Below are positions 45,807 to 53,808 of a DNA stretch of 64,000 nucleotides, in pieces. The first letter of the stretch is position 1. Every line of letters begins with the position of its first letter. This DNA comes from Pantoea allii. GTDB lineage: Bacteria; Pseudomonadota; Gammaproteobacteria; Enterobacterales; Enterobacteriaceae. The translations under genes and the position numbers were made by a program. The stretch covers positions 22,566 through 86,565 of the forward strand of contig NZ_NTMH01000024.1 in NCBI RefSeq assembly GCF_002307475.1. Reading direction: 5' to 3'. Under the pieces are notes generated by a model, which saw only the letters and a list, made by a program, of their open reading frames with translations, was not told the origin of the DNA and did not search any database.

Positions 45807-45990
45807 GCCTGTTTCTACCAGTACGCAGGCTCCTCTGTGGTTTTATGTTTAAGTCCCCGGCTCGTCAGGTATCAACCTGACGTTAAGGGATTAAAAGCCG
45901 GTAGAGAAAGAACAGCCGTTGCAGGTACTTATTGAGTAGTGGTTTTATCCGTCAGGCATGAGCAGACTGCATTAAAAATAAGTAAGATCT

Positions 45991-46012
45991 GCTCCGCATA
46001 CTTTTGCGGAGC
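45991..46012. terminator. Hairpin between converging operons
   Basis: GCTCCGCA / TGCGGAGC, an 8-bp perfect stem with a 6-base loop, lies between the plus-strand operon (stop 45806) and the minus-strand KAP gene (stop 46027). AT-rich sequence is on its left, so it should act mainly on the KAP transcript. Confidence 0.6.
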
Positions 46013-46026
46013 GTCAGCAGTGCAAA

Positions 46027-48264
46027 TCACCAGTATCGTTTCTGACTTATGGCTTCCCTTATCATACGAACTTCATCTTGGTAACATCCCCTTTTCTCTG
46101 TCCGGTCAAGCCTGTCTTTAATGGCTTCCTCATCCAGCAGGAACTGACTGACCTCAGCCAGGTCAAGCTTATAGTAACGTGCTCTGTCAGTACTGATAAC
46201 AGTTGATCGCAGTCTGAGCAGAAGCAGCAGAAAATTCTCATCAGTAGTGCTGACGTCATGAGTCCAGCTCTGTATCGGCAATTTACTGTCTATCTGCTGC
46301 CATGCATACAGATAACCAAGCAGGTCAACATGACCGAGTAAGAGAGATTTGACCGCATCGCTGTCAAGGCGCGTGACGAGACCACAGCGAAGATTTTCAA
46401 GTTCATTATGAGTAAAGTACGTCTCATTTTCAGGCATCGGCCTGTCACCCGACAGTCCGTGGAGTATGAGCAAGTCCCGCATGAAGCCAGCGATCCAGAA
46501 CACTGCAGTACCGGTTTCGAACAGATATTTCAGTTCACCGAGACTGCTCTCTCGATCTCTTTCCAGTACCTGAGCCACAAGATTAATCACAAGTCTGTCT
46601 GCGCCGGAATCATGCATGAAGAAGGATGCATGACGCTCCATGAAAGCCTTTTTCACACGATCACCGTTGCTGAAAAAGAAGCTGATCAGCCCCATAAGCT
46701 GCTCATAACTGGCGGCTGCTGTTACACGGGGTGTCAGGCGAGTGATGATATGCTCAAACCACGTTCGGGAAGTGATCCCTTTACTGCTGATGCTCTCTAA
46801 GAGGCGATTTTCCAGTGCCTGCCGGTCTGTGCCGGCTTTGTGCAGAATGTCGAGAATGTCTGCTTCCGACAGGACGTTCTGGGGGGCTGAGAAGGAGAAG
46901 TAGTAGCGCCAGTAAATCAGGCTACCAAGACGACGCAAAGCAGTGGAGGACTCCTCATCCTGGACCTGTCCAAAGATACGGCATTTACCGTTTGAGTATC
47001 CGCTGATACCCGGAAGCCAGCGGCCAAGCGTTGAGCCATACCGTGCAAGGGTCTCAGGAAAGTGGCTCAGATGAGCCTTAAGCTGAGTGCACAGGTTTTC
47101 CTGCTGACCGATACTGAGGCTGCCGTCCCCTGTTTGGATAACTGCCCGCTCTGTCAGATAGTGTTCAGACCAGTCATGCAGGCCGGGACTAACTACACGC
47201 AGTATCTGAAGAAAACAGAGATCGGGAAAATAAACGTAGTCGCGCAGGCCGGGATAGCAGAAACGGAGGGCATTCAGTATCTGGTTCACCTCACGCGGTG
47301 TTGTCAGCATCTCACCGTAAACGTCTACTGCGTAAGCAAGTTCCGATTCCGAACCGGCATCAAGACCATTGCCGTTAATTTCCCTGTACAGGGCCGCGGC
47401 CCCGGTTCTGAGCTCCCGCCTCAGATCGAAGGTCTCTGGACGGGGCAGGCGGAAGGACAACTGGATAATTTTCTGCAGATAAAGGACGCCGTCGCTGATC
47501 TGTAAATGGTGCTGGATGGCCTGAACCAGGACCTCACGGTCATAACACATTACATAGCGAAAACGGGAAAAGTCAGCCACCGAACGAACCAGACGCAGAA
47601 CTTCGACAGCCTGTGCCGGCTCAAGCCGGTCAAGGTCATCAATGATGACGATAAATTTAAGGTCAAACTGCCGGATCTTTTTATCAAGGCTGGCATGCAG
47701 GTCGGCAGCAGTCTGCCTCCGCCCGGACAGATCGAGCTTTGCCAGCGTCTCCATCCCTTTCGCTGCCATGCCCATACCCGGAACGAAGTTCCCGAAAAAA
47801 TCAGCCAGAGGTGCAAGCTTCCCGGAGGTCTGCCGGAGATAATTGAGCATATCAAGGGCAGCCCCAGAGTTTCGCTTTCTCCGGAAGCTACTTAGCTTTT
47901 TTTGCCAGAAACTCTTTGCCAAAGGCTGACGTTTCTCCTCTTCTTCACGGAGAATAGCAGCGACGGGCATCAGCAGTGAATCAGCCGGACTTGTACCTTG
48001 CGCGGTCATCCAGGGAGCAATACGGAGAATGTGCGTATTCGGGGATTTGTTCTGATACAGGGTCTTGAGCAGCAGATTGAGCAGGCTTGTTTTTCCGGCC
48101 CCCCACTGACCCTCAATACCTATAACAGTGCTGTAATTGGTATCAAGCGCATGAATACTGCGCGAAAGGCCTGCTGCCACGTTCACGAATCCATAGAGGT
48201 CATCTTCAGGCCGCCGTATGGGAGCCTCTTCACCCGCGTGGGTGATGCTGCTTCTGTTATCCAT
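46027..48264 (-). CDS. KAP-family P-loop NTPase
   Basis: 745 aa. Walker A GIEGQWGAGKTSLLNLL near residue 50, Walker B FIVIIDDLDRLEP near 210, and the downstream QAVEVLRLVRSVADFSRFRYVMCYDREVL typical of KAP NTPases (the family of F-plasmid PifA and of several antiphage systems). The usual membrane insertion between Walker A and B is replaced by a short Gly/Met-rich segment (GNFVPGMGMAAKGME) that may be membrane-associated. The C-terminal about 400 residues are unrecognised. The RHH-domain gene lies upstream in the same direction with almost no gap, so the two are an operon. Confidence 0.85.
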   Translation of the reverse strand: MDNRSSITHAGEEAPIRRPEDDLYGFVNVAAGLSRSIHALDTNYSTVIGIEGQWGAGKTSLLNLLLKTLYQNKSPNTHILRIAPWMTAQGTSPADSLLMPVAAILREEEEKRQPLAKSFWQKKLSSFRRKRNSGAALDMLNYLRQTSGKLAPLADFFGNFVPGMGMAAKGMETLAKLDLSGRRQTAADLHASLDKKIRQFDLKFIVIIDDLDRLEPAQAVEVLRLVRSVADFSRFRYVMCYDREVLVQAIQHHLQISDGVLYLQKIIQLSFRLPRPETFDLRRELRTGAAALYREINGNGLDAGSESELAYAVDVYGEMLTTPREVNQILNALRFCYPGLRDYVYFPDLCFLQILRVVSPGLHDWSEHYLTERAVIQTGDGSLSIGQQENLCTQLKAHLSHFPETLARYGSTLGRWLPGISGYSNGKCRIFGQVQDEESSTALRRLGSLIYWRYYFSFSAPQNVLSEADILDILHKAGTDRQALENRLLESISSKGITSRTWFEHIITRLTPRVTAAASYEQLMGLISFFFSNGDRVKKAFMERHASFFMHDSGADRLVINLVAQVLERDRESSLGELKYLFETGTAVFWIAGFMRDLLILHGLSGDRPMPENETYFTHNELENLRCGLVTRLDSDAVKSLLLGHVDLLGYLYAWQQIDSKLPIQSWTHDVSTTDENFLLLLLRLRSTVISTDRARYYKLDLAEVSQFLLDEEAIKDRLDRTEKRGCYQDEVRMIREAISQKRYW

Positions 48265-48265
48265 T

Positions 48266-49351
48266 TTATAAGTCTCCGTATATACAGCGCAGTTCCGCCA
48301 GCACCGGGGCCGTCTCCGGCGCTGCCACTGCCGCCAGAAGTCCCGTCTCCAGCGCCAGATATTCTTCCGTCGTCATGGCAATGTGTGTGCCGTCCAGTCC
48401 GAGAACAGCTCTGCTGCCTTTACCCCGCGGCATGTACAGGGACACCAGGCTGTCACGGGCGCTCCAGGTGTCCGTGCTTCCCTGCCAGGCGCGTGCCTGC
48501 ATGTAGCGGACCAGCGCGCTGAACACCTCCCAGCCCAGCGCCAGCGACACCCGCCCTGCCGTCACGAACAGGCTGAACTGGGGCACCTGCCAGGCCTGCC
48601 CGGGCAGCTGCGGCTGCCGGTTTCCGCGAATTTCGGCGTGCAGGATAACGTCGGCAACCTCCGCTGTCAGGATGAGGTCGTCCGTGACCAGCCCGGTGGC
48701 CGCGGCCCAGGCCTTCAGGCTTTCCCCGTCAGGCCGCTGCGCCCTGACGACCAGCGGGAAAACGGCTTTCAGGCGCGCCGGCGTGCAGATGCGGGCGATC
48801 GCTTCATCCGGAAAAGCCTCCAGGTTCAGGGCGCCCGAGGAGAGCGGGCGCAGCAGAAACTCGGCCCAGGTGGTGTCCACGCCGTGCGGCACGGCCGCCA
48901 TAAAGGCGTCCGTTTCGGCCGGGTAGTCAATGCCGGCGAGATCGAAGGCCCGGTTGATGTAATAAGTATCGACAGGTATACCGTTTTCCGTGGCATAAAC
49001 CAGGGCATCAAAGGTGATGCCCAGCAGGCTCTCCATCGAGGACCAGCTCATGAACGCGCTGCCGGTCTGGCAGGCCGCGTGCGCCTGCACAAACAGCCAG
49101 CGCAGCTCGGCCGGCTTCAGGGACTGCCGGCCGAAGGTTTCCCCACGGACCACCTTCCGGTAGAGCGTTTCCCGCGTGCCGCCCGGATCGGCCTGCAGGG
49201 CAAAAAAGGCGTCATCCGGCGGGGCGGACTTCAGCGCGCCGTGGAGCAGGCGTTCGGTCAGGGCGTTAACCGAGGTGTCCTCGGCGGATGCGCGGGACTT
49301 GAGCCCCTCAATAAGTTTTTTCGGAAACCGTAATGTCAGTTGACTGAGCAT
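48266..49351 (-). CDS. Ribbon-helix-helix domain protein with large unknown C-terminal part
   Basis: 361 aa. Residues 1-42 (LSQLTLRFPKKLIEGLKSRASAEDTSVNALTERLL in pieces) fit an Arc/MetJ-type ribbon-helix-helix DNA-binding domain. The remaining about 310 residues are not recognised; they are Ala/Leu-rich and could sense a ligand or bind the KAP protein. A perfect 17-bp palindrome at 49428-49444, 77 bp upstream of the start, is a natural operator candidate. Its stop is 1 bp from the KAP start. Very high GC compared with the neighbouring plus-strand operon. Confidence 0.65.
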   Translation of the reverse strand: MLSQLTLRFPKKLIEGLKSRASAEDTSVNALTERLLHGALKSAPPDDAFFALQADPGGTRETLYRKVVRGETFGRQSLKPAELRWLFVQAHAACQTGSAFMSWSSMESLLGITFDALVYATENGIPVDTYYINRAFDLAGIDYPAETDAFMAAVPHGVDTTWAEFLLRPLSSGALNLEAFPDEAIARICTPARLKAVFPLVVRAQRPDGESLKAWAAATGLVTDDLILTAEVADVILHAEIRGNRQPQLPGQAWQVPQFSLFVTAGRVSLALGWEVFSALVRYMQARAWQGSTDTWSARDSLVSLYMPRGKGSRAVLGLDGTHIAMTTEEYLALETGLLAAVAAPETAPVLAELRCIYGDL

Positions 49352-49851
49352 GATGTTTTTTTCCAGGATGCTGTTGAATTAGATAAAGAATGCATCAGCA
49401 CTAATGAAAAAGCACGCATTAAGTCGATATGACATCATGTCATAAATCAGCGTTCACATTTCCCTCTTTCTCTTTTCTGCGCTGAGATCCGAAAAAAGGC
49501 GGAACCGGATCTTTACCTCACCAGTGGTGGTTTTCTGCTCAGCACCCCATATATTGTGCCTGAAGTCGCTGCTACTGCCACAACATACAGGATGCGTCAG
49601 CGTAAAGCCGCCCGGAAAACCCCGCTTCCGCCCGCCCCGCCGCCGTGCTACCCTTCCGGTTACTGCCCGATACGGAAAAAGTCGGATCCGGCAACCACAG
49701 GCTTCCGGTAATTGCGGTGCGGGAATATAAGCAGGATTTTAATAATAGTTACTTAAAGTAACGTGAGTTAAAGATTGGAGACTGATGATACCTCACGTAT
49801 TAAGTAACATTCATTATCAGTAGTGCCCACATAATCCTCTGTAGAACTGTC
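49352..49851. other. Regulatory intergenic region
   Basis: 500 bp without a supported gene. It contains the 17-bp palindrome (49428-49444), a second palindrome GTTACTTAAAGTAAC (49748-49762) with related half-sites AAGTAAC near 49802, and AT-rich promoter-like DNA from 49735 on that serves the plus-strand gene at 49852. A frame at 49524-49730 is open but has Pro/Arg-rich, non-protein-like composition. Confidence 0.5.
49428..49444. promoter_or_regulatory. 17-bp perfect palindrome, probable RHH operator
   Basis: TATGACAT-C-ATGTCATA is a perfect inverted repeat upstream of the RHH-KAP operon. Half-sites of this size spaced within one turn suit paired RHH dimers. Confidence 0.55.
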
Positions 49852-50202
49852 ATGTTTGAATCAATGAAGCAGCGTGATGATTTCGTCTTTGCCCTGGAGA
49901 AGATCCGTTATGCCGTCGCCACCTCCGAAAAACGGGACGCGGCGTTTGCAAAAGACACCGCGCTGGCGTTTCTGAAAGTGCAGTACGCCAAGTTTCGCCT
50001 CGAGCTGACCGACGCTGGCGTGTCCGGCGATCACGAGCAAGGCCTGGACACCTTTGAGCATGCGATGGACTTGCTGAAGCGGTATTTTGACGGCAACCCT
50101 GGTGGACTCTCGGCTCGGGATGCGTGCGTCTACGGCCGGTACCTGCAGACCGAGCACGAGGGATTTGTGGCGCTGGCTGATGAAATTAAGGCTAATCATT
50201 GA
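49852..50202 (+). CDS. Unknown helical protein
   Basis: 116 aa, predicted nearly all-helical and charged (MKQRDDFVFALEKIRYAVATSEKRDAAFAKDTALAFLKVQYAKF). No family recognised. TGA overlaps the start of the next gene by one base (TGATG), so it forms an operon with the 201-aa protein. Confidence 0.55.
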   Translation: MFESMKQRDDFVFALEKIRYAVATSEKRDAAFAKDTALAFLKVQYAKFRLELTDAGVSGDHEQGLDTFEHAMDLLKRYFDGNPGGLSARDACVYGRYLQTEHEGFVALADEIKANH

Positions 50203-50807
50203 TGAAAAAGGAATCTGTGTCGGAGCTGTTTGCCGGAGATGACGACTGGCACAATAACGCGTGTCTGAATGAGTGGTCTCGAGATCACGGTGCAACTTAT
50301 GCGGCCGGATATCGGCGTGCTGCTGAACTTCTTATAGAGCATATAGATACCAAAGGACGGGATCAGGATGTGCTTGTCTACCCTGTTGTTTTCCTTTACC
50401 GGCATCATGTCGAACTGGCCCTCAAGCGAATTATCTCGCTTTGCCTGCTGCAGATAGATGACCCGGATGTTAAAGGGCCAAAGGCCGTTCACGATCTTAA
50501 CGTTCTGTGGGACCACGCCAGAAAACTGGTCAGAAAGGTTGATCCTTCTTTCCCGCGCGCCAATCACAGTAATACGGACGCCGTCATCAAGGAACTGATT
50601 GCCATTGATTCTGGTTCAACGGCGTTCCGGTATGACCGGACCAGGGAAGGAGAGCCAAGTCTGACCGGCATTTCCCTCATTAATACACGGCTGTTTGGCG
50701 AGAAGATGAAAGCGGCCTGTTATGAACTTGACTGCATGGATTCTTATGTCGCCGAAACATACAGCTCGCTTTTAGACGTAATGAGCGACTTACGCTACGA
50801 GCCTTAG
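50202..50807 (+). CDS. Unknown helical protein, HEPN-like in appearance
   Basis: 201 aa from ATG 50202. WSRDHGATYAAGYRRAAELLIEHI and VLVYPVVFLYRHHVELALKRII are amphipathic helices; the RHHVELALK block recalls the R....H/HxxE pattern seen in HEPN-fold proteins, but the canonical RxxxxH is not clear. The pair with the 116-aa gene could be a small toxin-antitoxin or defence unit; this is inference from organisation only. Confidence 0.5.
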   Translation: MKKESVSELFAGDDDWHNNACLNEWSRDHGATYAAGYRRAAELLIEHIDTKGRDQDVLVYPVVFLYRHHVELALKRIISLCLLQIDDPDVKGPKAVHDLNVLWDHARKLVRKVDPSFPRANHSNTDAVIKELIAIDSGSTAFRYDRTREGEPSLTGISLINTRLFGEKMKAACYELDCMDSYVAETYSSLLDVMSDLRYEP

Positions 50808-50852
50808 TGCCGCGCTTATGAAAATTCTCATTAATGCTTACCGGAGACAGCT

Positions 50853-51626
50853 GTGAATTTGCCAGTATCCTATATTCATCATCAAGACACAGCCCACCTC
50901 CCGGTTGCCATTGATTATCCGGCTGCGCTGGCGCTGCGACAGATGGCGGCGCTGATTGAAGACTTACCCAAATATCTGCTGGCGCCGGAGGTCAGCGCCC
51001 TGCTGCACTATGTGCCGGACCTGCACCGAAAAATGCTGCTGACCACCATGTGGAACACCGGTGCGCGCATCAACGAGGCGCTGGCCCTGACACGGGCCGA
51101 CTTCACCCTGACGCCCCCCCATCCGTTTGTGCAGCTGGCCACGCTGAAGCAGCGGGGTGAAAAGGCCGCCCGTGGGCCGGGTCGTGCGCCGTCCGGCGTG
51201 GTCCCTCACCGGCTGGTTCCGCTGTCCGATCCGCAGTATATCGCCCAGCTGGAGATGATGGTGGCCACGCTGCGCATTCCGGTAGAACGTCGTAACCCTG
51301 ACACCGGCCGGACGGAAAAGGTTCGCCTCTGGACGGTGACCGACCGCACCGTCAGGACCTGGATTAATGAAGCCGTGGCAGCCGCAGCGGCAGATGGCGT
51401 GTCGTTCTCGGTGCCGGTGACGCCACACACTTTCCGGCACAGCTACGCTATGCACATGCTTTACGCTGGGATCCCGCTCAAGGCGCTGCAGAGCCTGATG
51501 GGCCACAAGAGCCTGAAGTCGACGGAGATCTATACGAAGGTGTTTGCGCTGGACGTGGCGGCACGACACAGGGTGCAGTTTCACATGTCCGGAACCGACG
51601 CAGTGGCTATTCTTAAAAAAACCTGA
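50853..51626 (+). CDS. ResD-like tyrosine recombinase
   Basis: 257 aa from GTG 50853 (ribosome site GGAGAC). Catalytic residues visible: Arg about 72 in NTGARINEAL, HTFRHSY (His about 192, Arg about 195), His in GHKSLKS near 217 and Tyr in EIYTKVF near 227. Size and sequence style match the D-protein/ResD resolvases of F-like plasmids, which resolve multimers at a site near the RepFIA/FIB replicons. Its recombination site is not identified here. Confidence 0.88.
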   Translation: MNLPVSYIHHQDTAHLPVAIDYPAALALRQMAALIEDLPKYLLAPEVSALLHYVPDLHRKMLLTTMWNTGARINEALALTRADFTLTPPHPFVQLATLKQRGEKAARGPGRAPSGVVPHRLVPLSDPQYIAQLEMMVATLRIPVERRNPDTGRTEKVRLWTVTDRTVRTWINEAVAAAAADGVSFSVPVTPHTFRHSYAMHMLYAGIPLKALQSLMGHKSLKSTEIYTKVFALDVAARHRVQFHMSGTDAVAILKKT

Positions 51627-51949
51627 CAGCCAATACCCCGCGTTTCAGGATGTGCACCTCTGCCCGGCCGTTTCGGTACGCTGTGAAGAAAAGGCTGTCG
51701 AGTAAAATTCTAATCCAGTGAAAGTCGTCCCGCACGGGATTCACGGGAAGGACCGGACGGCGCAGTTGCAGAACAACGTCCCGGGGGAAAATGTCACGCA
51801 CCGTCCGGCTCAACATGAAATACCACGGCCTGCGTAAAAAGTCACCGGATGCCGGTGAAGCACAGAAATGGTGTACTGTTGCTGCCGTGAACTTACATCG
51901 TTTTTAACCGGGGCCTGCAAAAGACGAGGCGTACTGCTGTGTATTACTT
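51627..51949. other. Intergenic region after the recombinase
   Basis: 323 bp without a supported gene. A 7-bp hairpin TCACCGG / CCGGTGA lies at 51842-51858 and might belong to a recombination site or end the minus-strand transcript. A minus-strand frame at 51613-51816 lacks a ribosome site. Confidence 0.35.
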
Positions 51950-52495
51950 TCAGCGGAGTAATTCCAGCCCCCATTGCTGACAGCAGGCATTAATATCACG
52001 GGATGACTTCAGCATCAGTTTGGGAAGAGTGCTGTTGCAGAAAAGCTCTCTGTGACGGAGCTGGTTTTTAGGCGCAGTCAGCGTGATGTATTTGAGCATT
52101 TCCCAGGTCACGCTGTCCTTTCCGGTATAAAGACCACCGATTCTGGGAATCGACGAATAGCACCGCTTTATATATCGCAGCAGTGCCAGAGGCATCGGAA
52201 CATCCAGCAGTATCAGCCCAGTGGCACGCGCAAGTCGCTGTTGTAAGCACTTCGTGTAATTACCATCCATCACCCATTTTTCCGTGTTCACGGCTTCGGT
52301 ATGTAATCGGTGAAAATCTTCTGATTTCCTGGGGATCCATTTTGTACCCGGCTGGTGATGGAGTTGGTCCAGATGGATTAAAGGCAGAGATGTTTTGGCT
52401 GCTATCGCGCTGGCCAGCGTGGATTTACCGCTGTTGGAGGGCCCCAAAATGCAGATGCGATGGCCGAGTTCTTCCAGTGACACTGATATATCCAT
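51950..52495 (-). CDS. P-loop kinase-like / AAA-type small ATPase
   Basis: 181 aa. Walker A ILGPSNSGKSTLASAIA near residue 17-28, then LPLIHLDQLHHQPGTKW and WVMDGNYTKCLQQRLARATGLILLDVPMPLALLRYIKR. This is the architecture of adenylate-kinase-like 'DNA topology modulation/FlaR' proteins, whose substrate is unknown. Single gene, facing the recombinase. Confidence 0.8.
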   Translation of the reverse strand: MDISVSLEELGHRICILGPSNSGKSTLASAIAAKTSLPLIHLDQLHHQPGTKWIPRKSEDFHRLHTEAVNTEKWVMDGNYTKCLQQRLARATGLILLDVPMPLALLRYIKRCYSSIPRIGGLYTGKDSVTWEMLKYITLTAPKNQLRHRELFCNSTLPKLMLKSSRDINACCQQWGLELLR

Positions 52496-52499
52496 AAAT

Positions 52500-53282
52500 C
52501 ACACCCGCTCACTCGTGTCCCATGTAAACCCGGCTATCTTAACATATCTATCTTATCTGCCCTCCCCTGAGACACTGGCGAACGGGGCCTGAGCGACTGA
52601 GGCTGACCGGAAACGTCAGGGATGAATTGTGGTTTATAGGCTGAGAAAAGAAAGCGTATTTACCCCTAAATAAAGGCTGCAGTTATCCTGCCCGGAGGCC
52701 CAGCCTGCAAAATGTCATAGTACTGTCGTGAATGGTGCCAGGGGGGAAGATTCAGGAGGTATACCTTAATTGGCCTGTCAGTTTTTACAGGTTAATAATA
52801 CCAGTAGGCGGTTTAAATTGGCTATATATTTATTGGCTATTTAAATTGGCTGTAAGTGTACTTTCTGAGCTTCTATAGCAATGAATTAATTTATTATATA
52901 TATTATTGCTTAAGTAACATTAACTATTGATTTTATATTCTTTATAATAATATCTATCAGATATTATTTTTCCCGTGAAACTCACTACAGGGAACTGATG
53001 TGGCTTTTTTATAGCGCACTATTTAATTGCTTAGTATTTTAAAGCGAAGAATTTAATTGGTCACTATTAAAGCCTCAGATTGGATTCAAGCCTTAGGCTT
53101 CTGGTGACCTTGTAGGAAACTGAGTAGGAAGTGAGATTTAAAAAATTTTTTTTCGCTCTAACTTTTACTGACTAGAGGCATGAACTGATTATGGCCTTTA
53201 AGGTTACATTTCTGCGGCTACGTAGGAATGTGGGACGTGTTATAATAGCGGCGTTATGAATTTCTTTTTGAGTAGTTCAGGC
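52500..53282. other. AT-rich intergenic region with iteron-like repeats
   Basis: About 780 bp with no credible gene; stops are frequent in all frames. AT content rises sharply from about 52760 to 53170. It contains the repeats described at 52766-53060, a T-run at 53143-53150 and a GTTATAAT at 53239-53246 that could be a promoter element. It lies between the kinase-like gene and the type I toxin-antitoxin locus. Confidence 0.5.
52766..53060. repeat. Dispersed TTAAATTGGCT-like repeats
   Basis: Related units: TTAATTGGCC (52766), TTAAATTGGCT (52813-52823), TATTGGCTAT (52831-52840), TTAAATTGGCT (52841-52851), ATTTAATTG (53021-53029) and ATTTAATTGG (53051-53060, 30 bp from the previous). Spacings of about 28-30 bp recur. 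They could be protein-binding sites, a decayed iteron origin or a centromere-like site. Confidence 0.45.
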
Positions 53283-53311
53283 GAAAAAAAACCTGGTTTG
53301 GAGACCAGGTT
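53283..53311 (-). terminator. Intrinsic terminator of the antisense RNA
   Basis: Stem AACCTGGT / ACCAGGTT with a 6-base loop; on the minus strand it is followed by a run of T residues (complement of 53284-53291). On the plus strand only AATTTT follows, so the minus strand is its main direction. Confidence 0.75.
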
Positions 53312-53377
53312 AATTTTCAGTTCGATGTATGGTTGGAAGCCATACCAGTGAACTGGGTACTGCATGTATCGACTCGT
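53283..53377 (-). ncRNA. Antisense antitoxin RNA of a type I toxin-antitoxin locus
   Basis: The minus strand has TTGACG (complement of 53406-53411), a 16-bp spacer and TAAAAT (complement of 53384-53389), a near-consensus sigma-70 promoter. Transcription would start near 53377, run through the first copy of the 25-bp direct repeat, and end at the stem AACCTGGT / ACCAGGTT (53290-53311) followed by T8 (minus strand) at about 53283. The resulting RNA of about 95 nt carries at its 5' end 25 nt complementary, with one mismatch, to the toxin mRNA leader at 53536-53560. This is the layout of OrzO/ZorO- and OhsC/ShoB-type antitoxins. Confidence 0.7.
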
Positions 53378-53560
53378 ATTGCAATTTTAGCACTACTGAC
53401 GGTCACGTCAACATAGCGTCAGCCTTATAATGCTTTTATAATGTCAGTACGTGTTGATGCAGTACCTCTGGGTGAATCTTAAAGGATTATCCCAACCGGC
53501 AACGGGTGGAGCCGTCCGGTTTGCCCCCCACTCTATGGGTGCTGCATGTATCGACTCGTA
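53354..53560. repeat. 25-bp direct repeat linking antitoxin RNA and toxin mRNA
   Basis: Copies at 53354-53378 and 53536-53560; the core CTGCATGTATCGACTCGTA is identical and the preceding TGGGTA/TGGGTG differs at one base. The first copy lies in the minus-strand RNA and the second in the plus-strand toxin leader, so the repeat provides the trans base pairing. Confidence 0.85.
53426..53442 (+). promoter_or_regulatory. Probable toxin mRNA promoter (double TATAAT)
   Basis: Perfect TATAAT hexamers at 53426-53431 and 53437-53442 on the plus strand. No good -35 hexamer is seen at 16-18 bp for either, so an activator or extended recognition may be needed. Transcription from about 53449 would give a 5' leader of about 185 nt before the toxin start. 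Confidence 0.5.
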
Positions 53561-53610
53561 ATTGATACACACCGCGAGGGAAGTTCAAGGGCATAAGCGG
53601 TGGGTAGCGC

Positions 53611-53626
53611 CCTCCTGTAAAGGAGG
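53611..53626 (+). promoter_or_regulatory. Shine-Dalgarno hairpin of the toxin
   Basis: CCTCCT-GTAA-AGGAGG: a 6-bp perfect stem closed by a GNRA tetraloop that buries the very strong AGGAGG site, 7 bp before the GTG at 53634. Such locked leaders are typical of type I toxin mRNAs, which need processing or a standby site to be translated. Confidence 0.75.
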
Positions 53627-53633
53627 CTGCTAA

Positions 53634-53729
53634 GTGATAACGCTAGGTACTGTCCTGCTGGCATTGCAGATAGTGCATGTCAGTTTAAGCATTATCGTTG
53701 TAATCAAGCAACTGACCGGACGCTCATAA
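53634..53729 (+). CDS. Small hydrophobic peptide, probable type I toxin
   Basis: 31 codons from GTG 53634 (MITLGTVLLALQIVHVSLS then IIVVIKQLTGRS). One membrane-spanning helix of about 22 residues and a short basic tail, the usual form of type I toxins (ZorO, ShoB, TisB, DinQ). AGGAGG lies 7 bp upstream inside a hairpin, and a strong terminator follows 22 bp after the stop. I do not recognise the peptide as a named family. Expected action: inner-membrane depolarisation when the antisense RNA is lost, which would stabilise the plasmid. Confidence 0.65.
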   Translation: MITLGTVLLALQIVHVSLSIIVVIKQLTGRS

Positions 53730-53750
53730 GGGCTGAAGGAACTTGAATAA

Positions 53751-53778
53751 AGGAGGGGTTCACCACCCCGCCTTTTTT
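53751..53778 (+). terminator. Intrinsic terminator of the toxin mRNA
   Basis: GGAGGGG / CCCCGCC stem (one A.G mismatch) with loop TTCACCA, followed by six T residues. Confidence 0.85.
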
Positions 53779-53808
53779 CGTTTTGCAGAGTCTGCTAGTA
53801 GTGTTCCG

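Noticed and set aside
49524..49730. 68-codon frame in the RHH upstream region
   Set aside because: Pro/Arg-rich, no ribosome site and no recognisable similarity.
53396..53411. LexA box in front of the type I toxin
   Set aside because: CTGACGGTCACGTCAA is CTG-N10-CAA and not CTG-N10-CAG, and its centre is GC-rich; it coincides with the -35 of the antisense promoter.
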